From positions 204,169,253-204,233,252 of the forward strand of contig OV884060.1 in NCBI GenBank assembly GCA_930367215.1: DNA of 64,000 nucleotides. Direction: 5' to 3'. The number at the start of each line of letters is the position of its first letter. The stretch's first letter is position 1. Below are positions 55,119 through 64,000 of the stretch, piece after piece. The stretch comes from Pollenia angustigena (lineage: Eukaryota; Arthropoda; Insecta; Diptera; Polleniidae). The notes below the pieces were generated by a model. That model saw only the letters and a list, made by a program, of their open reading frames with translations, was not told where the DNA came from and ran no database searches. The position numbers and the translations under genes are program-made.

Positions 55119-56164
55119 TAGTTGGCTCACTTTTGACAACAGATGGTGTCAATTTTGATTTTGGTATAGTTAAAAAATAGATTTCTGTATACCTCTAGAA
55201 TCTTAGCGGTAAAAGTCTCAAAATTTGGTACATAAACCTTCAATGTCAATGCATGATATCTGGCAAAAAGTGGGCGGACTAGAAAAGAAAGCATAGTGCA
55301 AAATATAATTCTTTATATCAGAACAGTAGGAGAAAATGGTTCAAATTTGGTACACATATCGTCAGCTCATTATTGGTTTGGCGCACATCATGGTAATTTC
55401 ACCATGATATGTGCTAAACCAGTAATGAGCTGACGATATGTATCTGGATTGTCAATCCAAAAAAAATTCTTCAAAAAGTGGTTGTAATTGGAGAAAGTCA
55501 AAGGGTAGAGTTTGGTACAAATGGCTGCTTATCGAAACACATCTGTCAAAAAGTGGAGTTGTATAAGAGGGCGTGGCACCTCACATACAAATACAATATA
55601 AACTTCTGTTTGTCTTGAGAACGCTAACAGTAAAAGATCTTGAATTTTTACATAAAGCTTTTTTTTTTTGTCAATACACAACATATCTCAAAAAGTGAGT
55701 TAGATTGAAGAAGTGGGCATGGTACTTTCCATACACAGACAATATATATTTCTATTTATCAAGATAACTGTAACAGTGAAAGTATTTCAATTTCGTACAA
55801 ATAGCTTAGATAGTAATACACAACATCTGTCAAAAAGTAGGTTCAATTGGAAAAGTAGGCATGTCACCTGCCATACAAAGACTTCTTTTATTTCATTATG
55901 TATAAAAATTACCTTTTTTGTAAGCAAAATATTTATAAAACTCCAAAAATTACTTTTATATTCTGAATAAATAAAAACCAAAAAAACAACTTTTATTTTC
56001 TGAGGAAAAATTGAAACTCAGAAAAAAACCTCAAGAAATAATCATTATTTACAAAGTAATTTGTGGCTGCAGCATCTGCCATAAAATTTTGTGAACAAAC
56101 TCAAAAGTTGTGCACCGATTGCAATGAAATAAAGCTAATTTCATTTGAAATATGTTTAACTAAT
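55119..56164 (+). repeat. Degraded repeat with about 140-bp periodicity
   Basis: ATCTGTCAAAAAGT-type words at 55541, 55685 and 55825, each followed by AATTGGA/GATTGAAGAAGT and GGCATGG-like words, look like the interior of an H2-type Helentron-like repeat without ends. A hairpin lies at 55351-55442. No gene. Confidence 0.45.
55351..55442. repeat. 92-bp near-perfect hairpin
   Basis: About 42-bp arms (ATCGTCAGCTCATTA-type) with two or three mismatches around a 6-nt loop between CATGGT and ACCATG. Confidence 0.75.
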
Positions 56165-56782
56165 GGTGTTTTCTTTTCCAAAAATAATGATGCATTATAG
56201 TTGTGTAATATATTTATTAGGTTACACGAAGCCTTAGAAAGTGATACATTTTTCTAAATTACAATGGAACAAAATAATAGCTACGTTTTACACTCAACAC
56301 TAATGTGTATTTAGCGTGTTAAATATTGAATGCAAAGTTTGTACTAAAAGCGATATTCACCACGCTTGTAGCAATTTTAAACATTACATTTTCTGACAAT
56401 TCCAATAAGCGTTAACAGCACTGATGTTCAATAATTAAAGTCAGCTGTTGTTAAAAATTTTGCGACAAAAAAATATAATAAAAGTAAAACAAACGAAAAA
56501 CAAAAAGTTTTTATATCCATCACATAACTAAAAATCACAATATAACGCAAATTGTCCGCAAACACAAGAAAAAAAATACTTGCTTGCATAAAAAAGTACT
56601 TTACGCAGATGCAAAAAAGGGTATTATCTCACCCTCAGTTATAACTGCGGGTAAGAAATGGAACAAATTTGCCATTTATTGTTGCAACATGTTTAGAAAG
56701 GAAAACGACAAATTCTCACATGTTTGCATATATTTTTAGAATGGAACAAAAACTCGCACGAATGGTCAGAAAAGAAAACACC
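56165..56782 (-). mobile_element. Large MITE, copy 2 (uninterrupted)
   Basis: Ends GGTGTTTTCTTTTC and mirror, 618 bp, opposite in orientation to copy 1 at 4670-7112. It serves as the empty-site reference for the four insertions there. Non-coding. Confidence 0.7.
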
Positions 56783-57257
56783 ATAAATGTTTTTATACCC
56801 TCCACCACAATTAGTTGTAAAGAGGGTATATTAAGTTTGTCATTCCGTGTGAAACTTTTTTATTATTCATCTCAGACCCCATAAAGTATATATATTCTGG
56901 GTCCTTGAGTAATTCTAAGTGTATTCAGCAATATCCGTTTAGTAGGATCAAAGCTATGAATCAAAATGTGGAACCACCACCTAAAAAAAAATGATAATTT
57001 TGTTACAAAAACTTACATAAATGGTGGAATAATGCACAGAATGGCATACGATTTTGCAAGAATTCGTCTTATTCAACTGGAAATCACGCTGGAAAATTTC
57101 GTGAAGATCGGTCCATAATTTACCCTAGGCCCCATATAGGCTTACCACCTCTTAAAATTGCCAAAACGGGACACCACTAAAAAATCATAGAAAAATTCAA
57201 ACAAATCCGTTTATGTATTATTTTATTTGGAAAATCAACAATCACACATCTTCTTCT

Positions 57258-58366
57258 TCTATATATATAAAAATGTAACATCACGTGAGCCCTAAAAATA
57301 AAATGGGCTACTTATTTTTTCGATAGGGGCAGGGGAATTGGTACCCCCCATAGGATGCCAATATTAATTATCGCATATCTTAAGAGCCGCTGGACGCATG
57401 TTGCTGCACTTTTTGAGCCCCGAAATTGAAATAAAATAGCAGCGGGGGTATTGGAATCCCCCATAGGACGCCAATGTTTAACATCGCATATCTTAAGAAC
57501 TGTAATAGTGAGAATGTTCAAACTTTCTAGAAGTCACTCTTATGGTATACTACACTTTTGAAAATAAAAATAAAGCGGGTAGGCGCAGGGGGAAATACCT
57601 CCCAGAGGATGCATAAATAAAATATCGCTCAACTGAAGAACTTTTAAAGGGAGAGTCTTAAAACGTGGTTAAAGCTACTATTATAGTAAACTATAAATTT
57701 CAATATAAAAATGGGCGGGAGAGACAGGGGAGGAGCAGTGCCCCTCATAGACAGAAATATTAATAAGAGCCACTGAACGCATTTTGTTGAACTTTTGGTA
57801 GTACGATCTTCTGAGCCCCGAAATTGAAATAAAGTAGCAGTGGGGGAAGTGGTTTTCCCCATAGGACGCCAATGTTTACATCGCATATCTTAAGAACTGT
57901 AATAGTGAGAATGTTCAAACTTTCCAGAAGTCACTCTTATGGTATACTACACTTTTGAAAATAAAAATAAAGCGGGTAGGCGCAGGGAGCGAAATACCTC
58001 CCATAGGATGCATATATTAAATATCGCTCAACTGAAGAACTATTAAAGGGAGAGTCTTAAAACGTGGTTAAAGCTGCTATTAGGGTAAACTATAAATTTC
58101 AATATAAAAATGTGCGGGGTAGACAGGGGAGGAGCAGTACCCCTCATGGAAGACATATTAATAAGAGCCGCTGCACGCATTTTGTTGGACCTTTGGTAGT
58201 ATGATCTTCTGAGCCCCAAAATTTAAACAAAATAGCAGCGGGGGAAGTGGTACCTACCATAGGACGCCAATGTTTAATATCGTATATCTTAAGAACTGTT
58301 GTAGTGAGAATGTTCAAACTTTGTTCAAACTAAAGCATTGTAGCGAAGCGCAACGGGTTAAGCTAG
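57258..58366 (+). mobile_element. Non-autonomous Helitron with 398-bp higher-order repeat
   Basis: Probable start TCTATATATATAAAAATG. End TAGCGAAGCGCAACGGGTTA then AGCTAG before T, a Helitron-type hairpin and CTAG. GAGCCCC words at 57415, 57813 and 58211 show a 398-bp period, nearly three copies. Each copy is made of three related subunits of about 123-138 bp that each begin near AAAT(A)AAA...GCGGG. The minus-strand frames here are shadows. Confidence 0.7.
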
Positions 58367-58669
58367 TCTTATATATAAATACGGGAACAACATTTTTGTG
58401 GTTGATTTTAAAGTATCTTATCGCCCACCGATTTTAATGAAACATAAATTTAACAAATAGAATCTGGGAATTTATTTCTGGGAATTTTTTTGAATTAAAG
58501 TGTTTGAAAAGCGTTTTAATTGATCTTGCAGACAAACGTACAAAGTTGGGTGAAAAGTGAATTTTTTCCGTTCTCTTAAAATGTGTACGTTTTTGTTGTA
58601 TTTATAACGCACAGGTTTTCTCGAAAGTAAATGTCGAGTGGACGAATTTCGGCCTCCGGGCGATCCTAG
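58367..58669 (+). mobile_element. Short non-autonomous Helitron, copy 2
   Basis: TCTTATATATAAATACGGGA start and CGATCCTAG|T end, 303 bp, same family as 16408-16723. It begins at the base immediately after the CTAG of the preceding Helitron. Confidence 0.8.
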
Positions 58670-60418
58670 TTAATTTAAATTGTGTAAAATCTAGACTTAT
58701 AAAAACACTACCAAAACATAAACGTAAATAAATATAATATACATAGTTGATAGCAATAGTAACATAAAATAGAATAAAATATTTCACTATTTAGTTTTAT
58801 ATTTATATTTTTTATCAATTTTAGCAGTTTTTATTATTCGCTTTATTTAAAGTAATAAATTCAAAAAACTCAGCACATCTTAAAATTGAAATGAACTAAC
58901 AACTCAGCTAAAGGAACAAGCATCCCAGAGCGCGTATCATGTCTACACAGCAATTACTAGGTAGTACAATAAAAATATATTGCACTATAATAAACAAATG
59001 TGGACTTTCCTCATTATCGAAAAATTTTAACCATTTTTGGATTATTTTATTTGAATGGGGGATTTCGGTCATAGAAGTTGATGCACTATATATATAACGA
59101 CAAAAGGGAATCAAAATGTTCCAGTGTTGCTAATTAAGGCAGAATTATTTACCAGGTAGTCGCAGTTCCATGAAGATGTCAAATTTTTAAACCCAAGCGA
59201 ATTTACTTTATCTGTACTTGCCTTGCTCATACACAATATAACTTGTGTATTGTGATTCAAAGTTGACAGCTACAAAAATAAAAACGGGATAAATGGCGTC
59301 CAGCTCAGAGTATCGACGGGACACGGGACATTCCACTCTAAAACTGGACTGTCCCGACGAAAACTGGTCAGTTGGCAAGTCTAGCCCCATACAAACCCTA
59401 CTTCCGGAAAACAGTTTAGTACGCCTAAAACCGTAAAAAATAACGCTATCATAACAAAATTTGGTACATCAAAGTTTTATAAGACAAGGAGTAAAACTAT
59501 GTAATTTCGTAACGATCGGTCCATAATTTACCCTAGGCCCCATATAAACCCTACTTCCGGAAAACAGCTTAGTACGCCTAAAAACGTAAAAAATAATGCT
59601 ATCATAACAAAATTTGGTACAACAAAGTTTTATAGGACAAGGAGTAAAACTATGTAATTTCGTGAAGATCGGTGCATAACTTACCATAGGCCTCATTTAA
59701 AGCCCACTCTGGTAAAAAATTAAATACGCGGTTAACTTTCTTCCAGTTTAGCTTCATATGGCCAGAAAAAATGTTATGCAATTTTGTGATATACGGTTCA
59801 TAATTTACCTTAGATTCCATTTTAGTAGACTTCTGAAATTCACTGCAAACGCTGAAACTAATTGCACCGCTGTATTGAAATTTATGTTTTTTAATACCAG
59901 GAATCGTTCTGCATTGCTTTTATATAATTTGTATTCCTGAAAATCATTTAAGTTCAGCTTAAACTGATATTCTACTCAAGCTTTTTAAAATTGATTCTGA
60001 TTGTCGGTCAATAATTTTATATATGTAGGTCTAAACCGCAAGAAATTTTAATGCAGATGTCTGTTTTTACAAAGATTGTAATAATAAATAGACATCATAC
60101 AGATATTACTCCTAAAACATTCGAAGTGTCGGTGGAGTGTATCAAGGATTCGGCACAGCCAAATATAGCACTCTAACTTGTTTAGACTAAAACTGTGAAT
60201 TTTGTCGCAATTTTATTTTTTATAAATTTTTAGATAGCAAAAAAATTTTTTTTTTTTAAATTCATATTTTTGTTTCAAAACTTTAACGATATCTCTGAAA
60301 CTACTGGGCAAATTTAAAAACATTGTAAGAACCGCTTTAAGATAATATTGTTGCCGAGTTTCGGATTTTTTTTCAACTGAATATGGTGAACCATTTTCTA
60401 GTTATTCTTTTATATGTA

Positions 60419-61165
60419 CACGCAAAAAAAAAAAACATGGTTGTGGTAAACATATTCTAAGAGCAACATATTATGATAATAATTATGATTGTAGTCACAA
60501 TATTAAGATTATTATTGAATCATATTATGACTAAATATACTCGTATTATGACATCATAATATTTTTCCCTTAATCATATTAATATTCTGTTAATCATACT
60601 TAGTTAAGAAGTAATCAAATTATTGTCATGTTAATCATAATAAGCTAAGAAATTAATCATATTATTGTCATGTTATTCGTAATAAGCTAAGAAGTAATCA
60701 TATTATCATCATGTTAATCATAATAAATTTAGAAGCAATCTTATTATGATACAGCACCTTTCATAGCTGTCATAAAAATACAAAATAAATTTAAATATTT
60801 TTGAATCGATTTTTTATTTTGTGGCTTTTTACAATTTTTCTTAATGTTAATCAAATAGCGGAGTTCAATATAAGGCTTGCAAAAGAGCAAATGAAAAATC
60901 TGTGGTTTTCTTGGGCAACCGCGTGTGTCCAGTTTTTTCAATTTTAAGATTTTGATGCCATATTGCCTAATTTTGAACGCTCTTTACATTTTTTTGAAAA
61001 AAGATGGATCAATACCGATTTTTTAACGTAATGACAAAGTTTAAAATGTGCAATACCTAGCCCATAGTTTGATCTAGAATGGTTTTTCGGCTTTCCTGAA
61101 CAATTTGTTTTAAGACATACGCGGTTGCCCATGAAAACCACAGAAATATCGTAGCACTTTTATAA
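60419..61165 (+). mobile_element. CACGC-ended element, partial copy
   Basis: Starts CACGCAAAAAAAAAAAACAT after TA, then TAATCATAATA/TATTATGAT words iterated about 15 times over 60440-60760. The right end is missing. It shares nearly all its sequence with 61457-62050 and has an additional inverted segment (60860-61140). Confidence 0.6.
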
Positions 61166-61456
61166 AATACTAGCATTTAACCCGCTACTTCGTTAGCGTC
61201 TCCTTTTTCTTCGTGGACATATTTTTATGCCAAAGTTTATTTTCAAAAAAGTACCAGGCACCTATCCCCTTATTTTTTTTAACGAACAACAATAAGTGTT
61301 AAATTTTTTGGATCTCTTTAATTTTGGATTTTTAAGGTTAGCGGAATCGATTTGGCGAGAGGCCAACCTTCGGTCCAAAAGTCAGCTTTTTAGCTTCAAG
61401 AGTTTAGGATGTGCGATGATGAATCCGTCAGTTACTTTACAAATTTATATTATATA

Positions 61457-62587
61457 CACGCAAAGAAAAAACATGGTTGTGGTAAACATATTCTAAGAGC
61501 AACATATTATGATAAGAATTATGATTGTAGTCACCATATTAAGATTATTATTGAATCATATTATGACTAAATATACTCGTACTATTACATCATAATATTT
61601 TTCCCTTAATCATATTATTATTCTGTTAATCATACTAAGTTAAGAAGTAATCAAATTATTGTCATGTTAATCATAATAAGCTAAGAAATTAATCATATTA
61701 TTGTCATGTTAATCATAATAAGCTAAGAATTAATCATATTATCATCATGTTAATCATAATAAATTTAGAAGCAATCATATTATGATACAGCACCTTTCAT
61801 ATCTGTCATAAAAATACAAAATAAATTAAAATATTTTTGCATAAATTTTTTATTTTGTGGCTTTTTACAATTTTTCTTAATGTTAATAAAATAGCGGAGT
61901 TTAAAATAAGGCTTGCAAACGAGCAAATGAAAAATCTGTGGTTTTCATGGGCAACCGCGTGTGTCCATTTTTTCGATTTTAAGATGTTGATGAAATATCG
62001 TAGCACTTTTATAAAATATAACGAAATCTCTGTGTGTTTTGTTGTTGGATTTTACAAAAAACCATGATATTTTGCATTTGCACTATTACATCACTAATAC
62101 TTGAATGAACTTCGCTAATATTTTAATTTTTTAATTTCTTTAGACTTATATTTGTTTATGGAATTTTATCTTTTAATTGTTTAACCGCTCACAAATAAAA
62201 AAAAAAGACACAACTGCTTCAAAATTATTTTACAAATGGCGCTAACATAATATGATTAGAGTAAAAATAGTTTGATTGCATCTTTAACATAATATGATAA
62301 GTGTATAGAAAGTTATCATGTTATGGCTATTAAATATCATGATATGATTGTGAGAAATATAATATGTTTAGAAAGTTATCATAATTAAGTTGTTAGAAAA
62401 ATAACAATTTTTCGGTCAACAATACTCAAATTCATTATTGCGATAAACATTGATATGTTTACAGTAACTATAATATTGTTGATATTAAATAAAAATAACA
62501 ATTATTTGTGTACGACAACAATATATTGTTACATTAAACATAGTGTTGTTGCCGAAACCATGCCCAACCATATTTTTTCTCTGCGTG
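61457..62587. mobile_element. TIR element CACGCARAGAAAAAA with AATCATAATA theme
   Basis: Ends CACGCAAAGAAAAAACATGG and mirror of CACGCAGAGAAAAAATATGG, TA at 61455-61456 and 62588-62589, 1131 bp. TAATCATAATA-type words fill the left 300 bp, and ATAATATGAT words recur near the right end. Non-coding. Confidence 0.7.
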
Positions 62588-63169
62588 TAGAGATGGAGAA
62601 AAATGTTGAGAAAACAGTAACAAAATTAGGAACGATTTTCACACCTTAAACGTTTGAATTTCAAAAAAGGTCCAAACCTGTTTTGTATTTTTTAGATAAG
62701 CTAAAAATGTGATACAATATTTATTTACCCTTTTACACCCCAAAAAGGCCTTCCTTCAAAAAAGTACCAGACACCTCTCCGTTTATTTTTTTTAATGAAC
62801 AATAATTAGTATTCAATTTTTTGTATCTCTTTTTGTTTAGGAAATATACGGTTAGCGAATTTTTCTAATAAACAAGAATAAGTGCTGATGTTTGTTATCT
62901 CTTTTAGTTTAGGAGGTATGAGGTTCGCGGGATCGATATACATAGGTACAATTTTCACCCCTGAAACGTTCGAATTTCGAAAAAGTACCAAATTCGCATT
63001 TGTATTTTTTAGATAAGTAACAAATGTTATTTAATTTTTATTTCTATACGTATTGGCTTAAAAGCTAGATTTACTACCTAAAACGACCGAATTTCGTTAA
63101 AGTACCAGACACCAATTTGCTTTTTTATTTAATGCACAAAAATAAATATTAAATTTAAAAAATTACCAG

Positions 63170-64000
63170 TTTATTTAAAAAAAAATACCAGTTAGAGAAC
63201 GAAAAAGTAGCAAAAAATCCCTCTTACAGATTCTCATTCACTCAGGAGCTTGCATGTTTAATTTTATGTTTCTAGATCCAATAAATACGGATATATAAAA
63301 GCTACCAGCTAAAGAACAAAATAGTACCAAAAGCCCTCTTACAGATTTTCATTCACTCAGGACCTTGCATGTTTAATTTTATGTTTCTAGGTCCAATACT
63401 AACGGAAATTCAAAAAGTACCAGTTAAAGAACAAAGAAGTACCAAAAACTTCCCTCTTATATATTCTTATCCACATAGGGTATTGCATCTTGAATATAAT
63501 GTTTCTAAGTCCAATAATAACGGATATTCAAAAAGTACCAGTTTAATAACTAAAAAGTACCTATAAGCGCTTTTAGAGATTCTCATTCACTCAGGACCAT
63601 GCAGGTTTAATTTTATTTTCATTAGACCAACATTAGCGAAAATTTAAAAAAAGGACCAGTTAAAAAACGAAAAAGTACCAAAAAGATCTCTCTAACAGAT
63701 TGTCATTCACTCAAGACCTTCCATTTTTAATTGCATGTTTCTGGGTCCAATACTAACGGAAATTCAAAAAGTACCAGCTAACGAATAAAAAAGTACCAAT
63801 AAGATCCCACTTAAAGATTCTCATTTACACAGGATCGTGCATGTTTAATTTTATGTTTCTAGGTCCAATACTGACGGAAATTCAAAAAGTACCAGTTAAT
63901 GAACAAAATAAGTACCAAAAACTTTCCTCTTATAGATTCTTATCCACCCAGGACCTTGCATGTTTAATTTTATTTTTCTAGGTCCAATACCAACGGAAAT
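63170..64000. repeat. Tandem array, period 115-120 bp
   Basis: The CATGTTTAATTTTATGTTTC word or its variants starts at 63253, 63368, 63486, 63602, 63722, 63840 and 63959. Each unit also holds AAGTACCAGTTAA and GATTCTCATTCACTCAGGA. More than seven diverged units. The array continues past the window. Confidence 0.85.

Larger units (their letters stand above)
57137..59383. mobile_element. hAT-like 2.2-kb insertion with perfect 8-bp duplication
   Basis: Ends TAGGCTTACCACCT and mirror of TAGACTTGCCAACT. GCCCCATA lies at 57129-57136 and 59384-59391. Two Helitrons occupy 57258-58669. 58670-59383 holds nothing recognisable beyond the right end. Confidence 0.75.
56790..60183 (+). mobile_element. Helentron-like repeat H8 with 153-bp units, split
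   Basis: The 5' end (TATACCCTCCACCACAATTA) is near-identical to H6. The left part stops at 57136 and resumes at 59384. Units begin at 57112, 59520 and 59673. The 3' end near 60183 has GGTGGAGTGTATCAAGGATT, a hairpin and CACTCTAACTTGTTT. Removing the insertion restores the 153-bp spacing exactly. Confidence 0.7.
61170..64000 (-). mobile_element. Helitron 3' end, minus strand, running off the window
   Basis: On the minus strand the sequence ends CGCTAACGAAGTAGCGGGTT then AAATGCTAG|T at 61170. The CGCTA/TAGCG stem and CTAG are Helitron hallmarks. Repeats of AAAGTACCAG and CTCTTT(A/T)GTTT type follow inside. It is interrupted by the element at 61457-62587, and the 5' end is beyond 64000. Confidence 0.6.

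Noticed and set aside
57312..57886. Overlapping minus-strand frames repeated about 400 bp apart
   Set aside because: They recur because of the 398-bp tandem repeat and contain no recognisable domain.
1..64000. Integrated viral sequence
   Set aside because: I saw no polymerase, capsid or envelope-like frame. All coding debris fits DNA transposons or LINEs, and the only LTR is a solo copy without coding sequence.

Overview
The window is AT-rich, intron-bearing animal DNA, and I read it as higher-fly (schizophoran Diptera) sequence. It has spliced minus-strand exons with good fly-type start contexts and splice sites. It carries three relics of basal DD41D (Rosa-type) mariners and several families of short repeats that look like fly Helentron/DINE-type elements. 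There is no bacterial operon, rRNA, CRISPR array or intact tRNA, and nearly all of the short open frames are noise. The genus cannot be fixed from this sequence alone.

Host genes are sparse. A likely first coding exon at 635-726 (minus) begins Met-Gly-Asn and is cysteine-rich, and it continues off the left edge. A second minus-strand gene has its first coding exon at 35680-35770 and its next exon at 21501-21681. The two join in phase across a 14-kb intron that is packed with transposons. I recognise neither product.

Everything else is layered mobile DNA. From left to right: foldback and MITE nests (2.3-7.1 kb); DD41D mariner relics (9.7-10.5, 13.4-14.7 and 36.5-38.0 kb, the last interrupted by a 613-bp pogo-like element); a solo LTR (15.7-16.1 kb); Helitron and Helentron-like repeats with nested hAT-type MITEs (16.3-20.6 kb); an unclassified DDE-type DNA transposon with a 553-codon frame (22.1-25.1 kb); a mariner with nested MITEs (29.4-31.0 kb); a TIR-element and SINE-like cluster (32.4-34.1 kb); a deep nest of at least five insertion levels (42.4-45.5 kb); a Tc1-like element with a broken transposase (46.0-48.3 kb); a Helentron-like element carrying seven head-to-tail 153-bp units, itself inserted in an inverted sister copy (48.4-51.8 kb); a 2.9-kb TIR element (52.3-55.1 kb); a second 153-bp-repeat element split by a 2.2-kb insertion that holds two abutting Helitrons and a 398-bp higher-order repeat (56.8-60.2 kb); and a minus-strand Helitron end with a 118-bp tandem array that runs off the right edge (61.2-64.0 kb).

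The most interesting signals are: a hammerhead-ribozyme-shaped core conserved in three copies of a dispersed repeat; the unclassified transposon whose reading frame ends inside its own terminal repeat; 153-bp and 398-bp repeat arrays riding in rolling-circle-type elements; and several families of MITE-like elements that each iterate their own short private motif. Many element boundaries were set by comparing occupied and empty copies inside this window, so they can be checked from the sequence alone.
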